Below, piece after piece: positions 8,669 through 16,664 of a stretch of 64,000 bases of DNA. The stretch lies in the NCBI GenBank assembly GCA_021789935.1, contig JAJYIR010000003.1, forward strand, positions 62,001 through 126,000. The letters are read 5' to 3'. This stretch comes from Nitrospirota bacterium (lineage in GTDB: Bacteria; Nitrospirota; Thermodesulfovibrionia; Thermodesulfovibrionales; JdFR-88). Within the stretch, counting starts at the first letter, position 1, and every line of letters starts with the position of its first letter. A model generated the notes under the pieces. The model had not been told where the DNA came from, made no database searches, and saw only the letters and a program-made list of their open reading frames with translations. The position numbers were made by a program, and so were the translations under genes.

Positions 8669-9558
8669 TTGTAAATCTTTATATCTGCCGAGGCCTTTTT
8701 CCTGGAGATCAATTCCATAAGCGCCTGCTGCCTTTTCTGGTTAAGAAGCATCCCTTCTATCCGGGCCTTGACCGTATTAAAGTCCATTGGGGAAGCGGGC
8801 TTTCTTCCCTTCAGGCTGATAAGCAGATAACCATCATGGGTTTTATAAGGCCCGCCAAAGGAACCTTCCTTCAGGGATGAAAGCGCCTTGTCCATCTCCG
8901 GTCCGTAGATGCCGGCCGGCGTCCAGCTATAGTCACCCACACCTACCGTTTTAGACTTAAGATATTTGTCCGCGACCCGGTCGAATCCTCCGGACTTCAT
9001 CTGGGCAGCAATCTTGTCCGCTTCCTCAAGTGTGGAGGCCTGCACCAGCCTTACATTTACCTGCGGCGGCGCCATGAACATGGAGGGCTTGCCTTTATAA
9101 AAATTCATGGCATCGCTATCGGTTATAGACCCTGCGGGCACCATGCTGTCCATAAGCTTTTCTATCAAAATCCGCTCCTTGAGAGCCTGTTTGAACGTCC
9201 CCATATCGATCTTCATATCTTTTAACTGCTTTGCCAACACATCCTTGCCGTAGGACTGGCTGATACGAGCCATCTGGCTGTCCACTTCCCCATCACTGAC
9301 GTCAATGCCTTTGGCCTTGGCCTCCTGGGTGGCTAGCTTTTCAGCTATGAGCCCCTGAAGTATCCGTGACCTGACTGTCTGTTTATCAGAATCTTTCATC
9401 CCGGCCGCCGAAGGGCCCAGCCTTAGCGCTACCGCCTTGTCCAGGTCAGTTTGCGTAATCTTTTCCCCGTTCACCATGGCAGCGGGTTTCTTTGCGCAGG
9501 CGGCAGCCAATACAAGAAAGGCAAATATAATAAATACTAAAGGGATTCTGCGGCGCAT
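8665..9558 (-). CDS. PpiC/PrsA-like lipoprotein peptidyl-prolyl isomerase
   Basis: 297-residue protein with a type II (lipoprotein) signal: a hydrophobic stretch followed by the lipobox LAAAC with the acylated Cys at residue 21. The rest is a SurA_N-like helical region (MVNGEKITQTDLDKAVALRL) and a parvulin domain (VNVRLVQASTLEEADKIAAQM ... GGPYKTHDGYLLISLKGRKP). It probably folds exported proteins from the membrane surface. First gene of a two-gene operon with the SurA-like gene. The two proteins share the same layout and may be old duplicates specialised as anchored and soluble forms. Confidence 0.87.
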   Translation of the reverse strand: MRRRIPLVFIIFAFLVLAAACAKKPAAMVNGEKITQTDLDKAVALRLGPSAAGMKDSDKQTVRSRILQGLIAEKLATQEAKAKGIDVSDGEVDSQMARISQSYGKDVLAKQLKDMKIDMGTFKQALKERILIEKLMDSMVPAGSITDSDAMNFYKGKPSMFMAPPQVNVRLVQASTLEEADKIAAQMKSGGFDRVADKYLKSKTVGVGDYSWTPAGIYGPEMDKALSSLKEGSFGGPYKTHDGYLLISLKGRKPASPMDFNTVKARIEGMLLNQKRQQALMELISRKKASADIKIYN

Positions 9559-9800
9559 AAATATAACTTGTCTCCTTTATTTATTTTTGTTTTATTTACG
9601 GAATAATTGACCGTTATCTACAATACGTAGTTTGCCACATCGGGGCCTATAACCGCAACAAGCTGGGGTGCCCCATAGGGGCATCAATATGCTGTGGCCC
9701 TTAAAAAAGGTGCCTGTTTCAGGTAAAATACTTAGTCATGAAGGGGGTTTTGACCGCAAATAATGGAAAACGGATCCTTTTTTTTTAAGCCGGAGAGGAT

Positions 9801-10517
9801 ATGATTGTTTTAGGAGTGGAGACGGCCACAATGAACGGCGGAGTTGCCCTTGCAGGCAATGAAGGGCTCATCGCCGAACTAAGAATGAATGTACGGACCA
9901 CGCATTCAGAGCGGCTTTTGCCGGGGCTGGATTACCTGCTTAAGCAAACTGGCCTTGAATTTGGGCAAATAGACATCTTTGCCATTTCACACGGCCCGGG
10001 CTCTTTCACCGGGCTAAGGGTGGGGATAGCTCTTGTAAAAGGAATGGCGTTTGCGTCCGGCCGGAGGGGGAAGATAGTTGCCGTCCCCACCCTGGAAGCC
10101 TTTGCATGGCACTTCCCTTTCAGCTGCCTGCCGGTCTGTCCCCTCCTTGACGCCAGAAGAGGCGAGCTGTACGGGGGGATTTTTTTGTGGAAGGAAGGCT
10201 CCTTTATAAGGGCCGTGCCGGATGCGGTCCTCCCTCCCAGGAAGTGGATAGAGCTGGCAAAAGCTGCCCTTGACCATGGACATGGTAAAATTATTCTAAT
10301 GGGCGAAGGCGCAACTGTTTACAAAAATGAGTTCGAGCACTCACTTGGTGGACACGTGCTTTTCGCGCCGCCTTCGGCAATATCGCCTTCTCCGGCCAAC
10401 GTGGCCCTGATCGGCGCGCATATGGCGAGCGAGGGTCTATTTGCCGATCCCGAAACACTTGTCCCCTATTACATCAGGAAATCAGAGGCGGAGCTAAAAT
10501 GGGCAGCGAGCGTTTAG
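9801..10517 (+). CDS. tsaB: tRNA threonylcarbamoyladenosine biosynthesis protein TsaB
   Basis: 238-residue ASKHA-fold partner of TsaD in t6A37 tRNA modification. Signature regions: MIVLGVETATMNGGVAL at the start, THSERLLPGLDYLL, and SHGPGSFTGLRVGIALVKG. TsaD itself is encoded at 50813. A Shine-Dalgarno-like GGAGAGG precedes ATG 9801. The last codons (KWAASV and the TAG) are formed by the start of a dispersed hairpin element (copy B), which runs on into the rimI start. This tsaB-rimI pairing is common. Confidence 0.93.
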   Translation: MIVLGVETATMNGGVALAGNEGLIAELRMNVRTTHSERLLPGLDYLLKQTGLEFGQIDIFAISHGPGSFTGLRVGIALVKGMAFASGRRGKIVAVPTLEAFAWHFPFSCLPVCPLLDARRGELYGGIFLWKEGSFIRAVPDAVLPPRKWIELAKAALDHGHGKIILMGEGATVYKNEFEHSLGGHVLFAPPSAISPSPANVALIGAHMASEGLFADPETLVPYYIRKSEAELKWAASV

Positions 10518-10579
10518 CGAGCGAACAATGATAAATCAGAAATTCCTTACATTCGATGCCCGGAGGGCATAAAATGGCA
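10497..10579 (+). repeat. Dispersed hairpin element, copy B
   Basis: The best-preserved copy. It starts AAAATGGGCAGCGAGCG, continues TTAGCGAGCGAACAATG and ATTCCTTACATTCG, and ends in the perfect stem ATGCCC (10556-10561) / GGGCAT (10565-10570) followed by AAAATGGC. It overlaps the final codons of tsaB and supplies the start codon of rimI (ATG 10574). Confidence 0.65.
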
Positions 10580-11023
10580 GTCGACCATCTGATTGTGGAG
10601 CAGATGGGGAGCCGCCATCTTGACGATGTGCTTGTGATAGAAAAGCAGGCTTACAGCACCCCATGGTCTTCAAACTCTTTTAAAAATGAGATCTACAACC
10701 CTTACTCGATCGCCCTTGCCGCTGTGCTGGACGGCAAAGTCGTGGGCTATATACTCGCCAACTACCGGTTCCATGAGGGGCATATACTTAATGTTACGGT
10801 ACACCCGGAGCATACGAGAAAAGGGATAGGAACGCATCTTATGAAGCTGGTATTGGAGATGCTCAGGCAAAGGCGCTGCACTGTGGCCTACCTTGAGGTG
10901 CGAGCATCCAACCAGGACGCTCGGCGAATCTATAAGAAACTCGGTTTTTATGAGGCGGGAAGAAGAAAAGCCTATTACATAGATCCCTTCGAGGACGCCG
11001 TGCTTATGACCGCGGAACTCTGA
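10574..11023 (+). CDS. rimI: [Ribosomal protein S18]-alanine N-acetyltransferase RimI
   Basis: GNAT-family acetyltransferase, 149 residues from ATG 10574. An in-frame upstream start at 10556 would add only residues encoded by the hairpin element. The acetyl-CoA binding motif is clear (LNVTVHPEHTRKGIGTHLM, with the R-x-x-G-x-G/A core), followed by YLEVRASNQDARRIYKKLGF and the YYIDPFEDAVLM tail typical of RimI. It acetylates the N-terminus of ribosomal protein S18. The gene follows tsaB, a frequent arrangement. Confidence 0.93.
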   Translation: MAVDHLIVEQMGSRHLDDVLVIEKQAYSTPWSSNSFKNEIYNPYSIALAAVLDGKVVGYILANYRFHEGHILNVTVHPEHTRKGIGTHLMKLVLEMLRQRRCTVAYLEVRASNQDARRIYKKLGFYEAGRRKAYYIDPFEDAVLMTAEL

Positions 11024-11076
11024 TTTTTCACAAGAATTTACACAGTTCAGCCCGGCAGACCCAACCTGCGTTTTTT

Positions 11077-11451
11077 TCAGGACTTTTTGCTCCCCGACAT
11101 CCTCACAACGTCTTCCAGCATCTCTATGAACCCATGTTTGAGTTTTTTGCTTTGGAGCCTTCTAAACAGCATCAGGAGTTTCGCCTCTTCGTTCAAAAGC
11201 GCCACATGGACGGCCTTTGCCTCACCCGTCCTCACCATCTCTTCATCATCCAGGAAAACGTTTACCGGTACTCCAAGGGCCCCGGATATCTGTTTCAGCC
11301 TGGACAGGCTCAGTTTATTTATCCCTTTTTCATATTTCTGGACCTGCTGGTAAGACACCCCGATCTTGTCAGCCAACCCCATCTGGGACATGCCGGATGA
11401 TTTCCTCATGTGCCTGATAAGCTCGCCTATGGCCTTCTCGCTTTTGAACAT
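11077..11451 (-). CDS. Xre-family HTH transcriptional regulator
   Basis: 124-residue DNA-binding protein with an N-terminal helix-turn-helix (residues about 10-65; GMSQMGLADKIGVSYQQVQKYEKG and LSRLKQISGALGVPVNVFL). The C-terminal half is charged and lacks an identifiable sensor or peptidase domain. Monocistronic, with a -10-like TATAAT on the minus strand (plus coordinates 11507-11512) and an A/T-rich leader of about 55 bases. The target is unknown; the divergent neighbourhood offers no clear regulon. Confidence 0.87.
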   Translation of the reverse strand: MFKSEKAIGELIRHMRKSSGMSQMGLADKIGVSYQQVQKYEKGINKLSLSRLKQISGALGVPVNVFLDDEEMVRTGEAKAVHVALLNEEAKLLMLFRRLQSKKLKHGFIEMLEDVVRMSGSKKS

Positions 11452-11617
11452 CTACTCTCCCCTTAATTTTTTGTTTTTTATTTTTTTATTTTTCATGTGT
11501 ATTTTTATTATACAATAGTACATAAATACTGCCGACAATCACGCGCGGCTGTCTACAAACCCGCGGTTGCATAGGCCCTGATACTCAAAACGTCATGCCA
11601 CCCGTTTTTTCCCCGGG

Positions 11618-12643
11618 TTAGGGAAGGATTTCCCATATACCCTTGACCTTCCCGGAACATACCGGGCACACGCCTTCCCTCTTGAGCTTCACAGCGAGTA
11701 TTCGATAGCCGCTTCGTGAGACAACAACCGCCCCGCAGGAAGGGCAACAGGTGTCCTCACCGCCCTCCCCCGGCACATTACCCAGGTAAACGTGTTTGAG
11801 TCCCTCCTCGAATCCTATCTCCCTGGCCCTCCTTAGGGTGCCCACCGGAGTGGGAGGGCTATCCAAGAGCCGGTAGGCAGGATAAAACTGGCTTATATGC
11901 CATGGGATGAAGGGGTCCACCGACTGTATGAACCTCGCGATGTCCCTTAACACCTCATCCGAGTCATTATGTCCGGGGATGACAAGCGTGGTGATCTCAA
12001 CCCACACTCCTTTTTCCTTCATCAGTTTTACTGTCTCCTTCACAGGGGCCGCCCTGGCATGGCAAATCTCCCGATAAAATTTTTCATCGCCTTTTAAATC
12101 GATGTTGTTTGCGTCCAGGTACGGAGCAATGGCAACGGCGCTCTCGGGCGTCATAAACCCATTGCTCACAAACACGTTCCTTATGCCGCGCCCTCTGGCA
12201 AGAACAGCGCAGTCAAGGGCGAACTCCAAAAAAATGGTGGGTTCCGTGTAGGTATAGGAAATGCTCTTGCAGCCCTTCTCACCCGCGGCGGAAACCACGG
12301 CCTCAGGGGTCATGTCCGTGCCGGGGATGCCGACATCGGGCCTTTCCCTCGGGAATTGGGATATCTCGTAGTTCTGGCAGTGTTCACACCTGAAGTTGCA
12401 GCCGGCGGTTGCTATGGAATATGAAAGCGATCCGGGCAGGAAATGATAAAGGGGCTTCTTTTCTATCGGGTCCACATTCATTGCGGCAATCTTGCCATAG
12501 ACGAGAGTATAGAGCGTACCCGCCCGGTTCTCCCGGACGGCGCAGATGCCCCTTTTACCCTCCCCTATAACGCAGCGATGGGCGCACAGAAAGCAGCGCA
12601 CGGCGGCTCCGTCCTTCTTTTCATAAAACATGGCTTCTTTCAT
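11618..12643 (-). CDS. amrS: AmmeMemoRadiSam system radical SAM enzyme (AmrS)
   Basis: 341-residue radical SAM protein related to pyruvate-formate-lyase activating enzymes. The 4Fe-4S/SAM motif is CNFRCEHC (C82, C86, C89) inside ATAGCNFRCEHCQNYEIS. An N-terminal Cys cluster (RCFLCAHRC ... GICAVREN) and C-terminal zinc-ribbon-like pairs (CCPSCG, CPVCSGK) are also present. The start is ATG 12643 (MKEAMFYEKK); a longer open frame to 12793 lacks family sequence. AmrS is usually encoded with AMMECR1 and MEMO homologues, which are not in this window. The reaction remains unknown in the literature I recall. Confidence 0.88.
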   Translation of the reverse strand: MKEAMFYEKKDGAAVRCFLCAHRCVIGEGKRGICAVRENRAGTLYTLVYGKIAAMNVDPIEKKPLYHFLPGSLSYSIATAGCNFRCEHCQNYEISQFPRERPDVGIPGTDMTPEAVVSAAGEKGCKSISYTYTEPTIFLEFALDCAVLARGRGIRNVFVSNGFMTPESAVAIAPYLDANNIDLKGDEKFYREICHARAAPVKETVKLMKEKGVWVEITTLVIPGHNDSDEVLRDIARFIQSVDPFIPWHISQFYPAYRLLDSPPTPVGTLRRAREIGFEEGLKHVYLGNVPGEGGEDTCCPSCGAVVVSRSGYRILAVKLKREGVCPVCSGKVKGIWEILP

Positions 12644-12679
12644 ATTTAATATCTTATCACCTTGGAGATAAGACCAAAA

Positions 12680-12708
12680 TTGAATTTGCCTTGCCACGGG
12701 ATTATAAT
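12680..12708 (+). promoter_or_regulatory. Sigma70-type promoter ahead of the Cys-rich ORF and nfeD
   Basis: TTGAAT at 12680-12685, a 17-base spacer, and a perfect TATAAT at 12703-12708, in the divergent gap after amrS. The expected transcription start (6-8 bases downstream) falls at 12714-12716, on the ATG of the Cys-rich ORF, which would give a leaderless message. Confidence 0.55.
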
Positions 12709-12713
12709 TGGTT

Positions 12714-12878
12714 ATGGAAAAAGGCAGGGGAATTTGCCAGCTTTGCGGTGAACCTGGAAACAGGTGCGCCTGCGGTGAAGGGTGAGCACACATCTGCCCC
12801 CTGGACCTGGGGGAACCATTCTGCCCCGTCTGTAAACCGGACCCCGGCTCTTGCGTTGAGGAAAGGATCGTTCCCTGA
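12714..12878 (+). CDS. Candidate Cys-rich small protein with an in-frame TGA (possible selenoprotein or nonsense pseudogene)
   Basis: A 54-codon frame not previously delimited by stop-to-stop ORF logic. ATG 12714 reads 23 codons, meets TGA at 12783-12785, then continues 30 more codons to TGA at 12876-12878. Both halves are Cys-rich and look like one zinc-ribbon-like protein: ICQLCGEP, RCACGEG, [TGA], AHICPL, FCPVCKP, SCVEE. Residue 24 (the TGA) lies midway between C20 and C28, the spacing expected of another Cys. A hairpin CCCCC-TGGACCT-GGGGG (12797-12813) begins 11 bases after the TGA. No Shine-Dalgarno precedes the ATG; a promoter ends 5 bases upstream. A sequencing error or pseudogene is the alternative. 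Confidence 0.4.
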
Positions 12879-12944
12879 TCTCCGCCCCAAGGGATCGATT
12901 TCCCTTTAATTTCGCTTTCGTTGCGCGTGAAGTCAGGATAAAAT

Positions 12945-14291
12945 ATGGCTATGTGTAAAATGCGTCATTTTTTTCTTCTCTTGCTCCTTTTTCTGTTGTC
13001 TCTGCCTTGTGTTTCATGGGCCAAGGCACAGCAAAATACACAGCAAGAAAGGCCCCGGATCATTGTCATAGATTACGAAGGCGTGATAAACCCTGTCGCA
13101 AGCCAGTACATGGAGGAAAATATCCGGCTGGCAAACAGGTCTGACGCTCAGGCGCTTGTCATAGAGCTGGACACGCCGGGAGGCCTGGACAGCTCCATGC
13201 GCTCCATAATCAAATCTATAATCGGAAGCGATGTGCCGGTAGTGGTCTACGTCGCGCCCAACGGCGCCAGGGCGGCCTCTGCGGGTGTCTTTATCACCCT
13301 TGCGGCAAATGTGGCGGCAATGGCCCCCGGCACAAACATCGGAGCAGCCCATCCGGTCGAGATAGGCGGGAAGCTTGGCAAGACGATGGAGGAAAAAGTC
13401 ACAAACGATGCCGTCGCCTACATAAAATCCATCGCCCAGTTAAGGGGGCGAAATGCCCAGTGGGCTGAAAAGGCAGTGAGGGAAAGCATCTCCTCCACGG
13501 CCAGCGAGGCCCTGGAGAACGGCGTAATAAATCTTATAGCCCGGAATCGTGGTGACCTTTTTGAAAAACTTAACGGCGTGAAGGTCGTTACCGCCAGCGG
13601 GCCAAGGGTGATAAACACAACAGGGGCGGAAGTGACAGTAAAACAGATGGGGTTCAGACTCAGGGCGCTCTCCGCCCTGAGTGATCCGAATGTGGCCTAT
13701 ATTTTGATGCTTCTGGGCTTTTATGGTATCTTTTTTGAGATAGTCAGCCCCGGGGCCATACTGCCAGGTGTTATCGGGGCCATTTCACTTATAACGGCTT
13801 TTTATGCGTTCCAGATGCTTCCGGTAAACTACGCGGGGGTACTTTTGGTCCTTCTTGCCATTGTCATGTTTGTCCTTGACGTCAAGCTGGCCTCTCATGG
13901 CGCGCTGACCGCCGGCGGGATAATTTCCATGACAATAGGCTCCCTGATGCTCTTTGAAAGGGGCGGGCCGCTGCTGCAGCTTTCTATCGCGGTCATCGTT
14001 CCTGCTGTTGCAGTCACGGTCCTTTTTTTCTTTTTTACCGTAAAGCTGGCGATTGAGGCCAGGCGCAGAAAGCCGGTCACGGGCATGGAAGGGCTGAAAG
14101 GCGAAACGGGCTTCGCAACCACTGAAATAAACGTACAGGGTACGGCAAGGGTCCATGGAGAACTGTGGTCTGCCTGGTCCGAGGAGCCCATAAAGGCCGG
14201 TGAACGGGTCGAGGTCTTGTCTATGGAAGGGCTGAAACTGAAAGTAAAAAAAGCGCAAAAAAATACGGAAGCCAAGGAGGCAGGAAAATGA
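12945..14291 (+). CDS. nfeD: NfeD-family membrane serine protease-like protein (NfeD1b type)
   Basis: 448-residue membrane protein. Signal sequence ([19 protein letters not shown]), then a ClpP/SppA-like protease domain (about 35-220) with [10 protein letters not shown] and [19 protein letters not shown] containing the presumptive catalytic Ser, then four to five membrane segments (about 245-370), and a C-terminal OB-fold NfeD domain ([14 protein letters not shown] ... [16 protein letters not shown]). It partners with the slipin encoded next, whose start overlaps its stop by 4 bases; in studied systems NfeD proteases cleave their stomatin partner. The first of several nearby Met codons is used as start. 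Confidence 0.92.
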   Translation: MAMCKMRHFFLLLLLFLLSLPCVSWAKAQQNTQQERPRIIVIDYEGVINPVASQYMEENIRLANRSDAQALVIELDTPGGLDSSMRSIIKSIIGSDVPVVVYVAPNGARAASAGVFITLAANVAAMAPGTNIGAAHPVEIGGKLGKTMEEKVTNDAVAYIKSIAQLRGRNAQWAEKAVRESISSTASEALENGVINLIARNRGDLFEKLNGVKVVTASGPRVINTTGAEVTVKQMGFRLRALSALSDPNVAYILMLLGFYGIFFEIVSPGAILPGVIGAISLITAFYAFQMLPVNYAGVLLVLLAIVMFVLDVKLASHGALTAGGIISMTIGSLMLFERGGPLLQLSIAVIVPAVAVTVLFFFFTVKLAIEARRRKPVTGMEGLKGETGFATTEINVQGTARVHGELWSAWSEEPIKAGERVEVLSMEGLKLKVKKAQKNTEAKEAGK

Positions 14292-15064
14292 ACAACCTGG
14301 TGGCATCATCGGCCCTGGGCGTGATCGCAATCATCATCTTCGTCATCTATTTTTTGTCGGCGGCAATCAAGATACTCAGGGAGTACGAGCGCGGTGTGGT
14401 GTTCAGGCTCGGAAGGGTCATTCCGGTAAAGGGCCCCGGCATGGTAATAATATGGCCCATAATAGACAAGCTGATCCGGGTGGGCTTAAGGACGGTCACA
14501 TTGGACGTCCCTTCCCAGGATGTAATTACAAAGGACAACATCACCGTGAAAGTGAGTGCGGTGGTCTATTTCCGCGTCGTAGATCCCATAAAGGCGATAA
14601 CGGACGTGGAGGACTTTTTTTACGCCACCAGCCAGATTGCGCAGACTAGCCTTAGGAGCATCCTTGGGCAAGGCCAGCTCGATGACCTGCTTTCCAAGCG
14701 GGATGAGCTTAACGCCGCTCTCCAGAAGGTGATAGACACCCAGACGGAGCCCTGGGGCGTGAAAGTGACGGCGGTCGAGGTGAAAAACGTTGATATCCCG
14801 CAGGAAATGCTCCGGGCAATAGCCAGGCAGGCAGAGGCTGAAAGGGACAGGAGGGCCAAGATAATCCACGCGGAAGGGGAATTCCAGGCCGCACAGAGAC
14901 TCTCGGAAGCGGCTGACATAATGTCCCATAACCCCATCACCCTGCAGCTCCGGTTTCTCCAGACCCTTTCCGAGATCGCTACTGAAAAGAACTCAACCAC
15001 CATATTCCCTGTACCTATAGACATATTGAAACCGTTCTATGAAATGGCAGCCAAAAAACAGTAG
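14288..15064 (+). CDS. Slipin/stomatin-like SPFH-domain membrane protein
   Basis: 258-residue protein with one N-terminal membrane hairpin segment ([19 protein letters not shown]) followed by the SPFH/band-7 domain ([21 protein letters not shown] ... [20 protein letters not shown] ... [27 protein letters not shown] split over several blocks). Slipins form large oligomers organising membrane microdomains. Its start overlaps nfeD (ATGA), so the pair is translationally coupled, the classic prokaryotic NfeD-slipin operon. Confidence 0.94.
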   Translation: MNNLVASSALGVIAIIIFVIYFLSAAIKILREYERGVVFRLGRVIPVKGPGMVIIWPIIDKLIRVGLRTVTLDVPSQDVITKDNITVKVSAVVYFRVVDPIKAITDVEDFFYATSQIAQTSLRSILGQGQLDDLLSKRDELNAALQKVIDTQTEPWGVKVTAVEVKNVDIPQEMLRAIARQAEAERDRRAKIIHAEGEFQAAQRLSEAADIMSHNPITLQLRFLQTLSEIATEKNSTTIFPVPIDILKPFYEMAAKKQ

Positions 15065-15197
15065 GGGATTTTTCCGGAAAATACGGGCGATTTCCCCCAG
15101 CCGGTATTTTCAACAGTCTCCGGCAGCCCTGTCAGTGCGCGCTGAGGGGGCATGGACACTGATACGCCACAGGTATCCGGGGATATACCCATACGAG

Positions 15198-15518
15198 ATG
15201 GCGCGCGGGTTCCTGGGGATATCGCTCATCATATTCGTATATTACATTTTCAGGAAAAATCTGGCCAGGGAGCGCGGCTGGCTCTATATCGCCGTTGCGG
15301 CCTCGGGAATGTTCCTGTGGGACCTGCTGGACCTGCTTGAACCTTCCTCAGGCCGAGCTCTCAGCTTTGGCATGGGAGGATTTTTCAGTGCAAAGGCGGC
15401 GTTTGCGGATGTGACCTTCTGGCTTTACTGGCTGAACGGCATTGTGCTTTCTGTATCTCTTTTTTTTCTTTATCTGGGCATAAGATGGCACTATAAGTCC
15501 TTAGAAGGTAAAAAATAA
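15198..15518 (+). CDS. Small integral membrane protein of unknown function
   Basis: 106 residues from ATG 15198, with three likely membrane segments: GFLGISLIIFVYYIF, LYIAVAASGMFLWDLLDLL and FWLYWLNGIVLSVSLFFLYLGI. No family recognised. The open frame extends back to 15039, overlapping slipin, so the start could also be a GTG between 15065 and 15198. It ends 3 bases before the histidine kinase gene, whose own N-terminal half is membrane-embedded, so the two may form a membrane sensor unit. Unlikely to be spurious given the hydrophobic periodicity. Confidence 0.6.
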   Translation: MARGFLGISLIIFVYYIFRKNLARERGWLYIAVAASGMFLWDLLDLLEPSSGRALSFGMGGFFSAKAAFADVTFWLYWLNGIVLSVSLFFLYLGIRWHYKSLEGKK

Positions 15519-15521
15519 AAC

Positions 15522-16664
15522 ATGCATTTTCTCCCGCTCTATCCGTTTTATCTTTTAGACATCGCGACCTCGGCCCTGGTCATTTTCTTTGCCTGCGCCG
15601 GTCTGCGGCTTTCAATCAGGCTCTTCCGCGCGGAGCCCGACAAACTGTTCTGGCTGTATTTTATATGGCTTATGTCGTCACTGACCGTCTTTGCCTTTTC
15701 ACGCGGGTTCGAGCACATGCTCAGATACGCGCTGGCATACTCAGGGCAAGGACGCCTCTGGAGCGCAATTGAGCCTTACAGCGGCGGCCTTGATATGCTC
15801 AGTTTCGTTTTTGTGGGGGCGGTAAGCCTTTTTTTCATCATGGTAAACAACCTTTATCAAAAAATCTCAACGGACAGAAGGAGGCTTTCCGAACTTAATG
15901 CGGAGCTTTCCAAGCTGAACGAGGAACTGGAAAGCGTGGCATCCGAACGTTCCCTTAACCTCATGGCCCTGCGAGTGGCGGACAGGGTCAGAAACCCGGC
16001 GACCATCATAGGCGCGATAGTATTAAGATTGTTTCATACCCAGGAGCTTTCCGAGCCCGTCAGGAAAAAACTTATGGACGTGCGTGAGGCCTCCGGAAGG
16101 CTCGATCTGATAGTAAAGGAGTACGAGGATATACTCAAAAGCAAGGAAAAGTTCTTCAGAGTCGAGGACCTGAACGAAATATCCAGGGAGACCCTTCTTA
16201 CATTTGACAGCCGTGTGAGGGAGAAAAGGGCCATCGTCATGCTGGAGCTTTACGGCATGCCGCTGTACTTCTACGCAGTGAAGCACCTCATACGCATCGC
16301 TCTCGTTCACATGATCGGAAACGCCCTGGACGCATCACCGAAAGGCGGCAGGATCATCATCCACTCCGGTCTTTCGGACAAGCGCATTTTTATTTCCATA
16401 AGCGACCAGGGGCCGGGCATAGACCGGGGGGACATCGCCAGGATATTCGATCTTTTCTACAGCACCAAGGGGCGCATGGGAACGGGGCTTCCAATGGTAA
16501 AGCAGATAGTTGACGAGCACGGGGGAGAGATAGACGTGGAGAGCTCCGGACAGGGCTCCGTATTTACACTTTATTTTCCGGCGGGGTGGATAGAGTTTGC
16601 CGGCTCTCTACCATTTAAGAAGGGCAGAGGCCCAGGTGAGCCCTCCCCCGAAGGCCTCCAGTAG
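15522..16664 (+). CDS. Membrane histidine-kinase-like protein lacking the phosphoacceptor His
   Basis: 380 residues: three to four membrane segments (about 5-28, 42-62, 90-112), a coiled-coil linker (about 118-145), a degenerate dimerisation region and a good HATPase_c domain with N box (HMIGNALDAS), G1 (DQGPGID), F box (IARIFDLFYSTKG) and G2 (GTGLPMVKQIVDEHGG). The H-box reads VADRVRNPATIIG where kinases have VAHEIRNPLT: the phosphorylated His is Asp. There is no response regulator nearby. The last 26 residues extend beyond the ATPase fold and are encoded antisense to the end of fabH (57-base convergent overlap). Confidence 0.82.
   Translation: MHFLPLYPFYLLDIATSALVIFFACAGLRLSIRLFRAEPDKLFWLYFIWLMSSLTVFAFSRGFEHMLRYALAYSGQGRLWSAIEPYSGGLDMLSFVFVGAVSLFFIMVNNLYQKISTDRRRLSELNAELSKLNEELESVASERSLNLMALRVADRVRNPATIIGAIVLRLFHTQELSEPVRKKLMDVREASGRLDLIVKEYEDILKSKEKFFRVEDLNEISRETLLTFDSRVREKRAIVMLELYGMPLYFYAVKHLIRIALVHMIGNALDASPKGGRIIIHSGLSDKRIFISISDQGPGIDRGDIARIFDLFYSTKGRMGTGLPMVKQIVDEHGGEIDVESSGQGSVFTLYFPAGWIEFAGSLPFKKGRGPGEPSPEGLQ

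Noticed and set aside
9676-9688. GCCCCATAGGGGC palindrome upstream of tsaB
   Set aside because: Short hairpin with no associated promoter or riboswitch motif that I could identify; not supported as a feature.
12691-12909. 72-codon plus frame and a 62-codon minus frame over the amrS-nfeD gap
   Set aside because: Neither peptide looks protein-like; the third frame, read through the TGA, has the regular Cys pattern.
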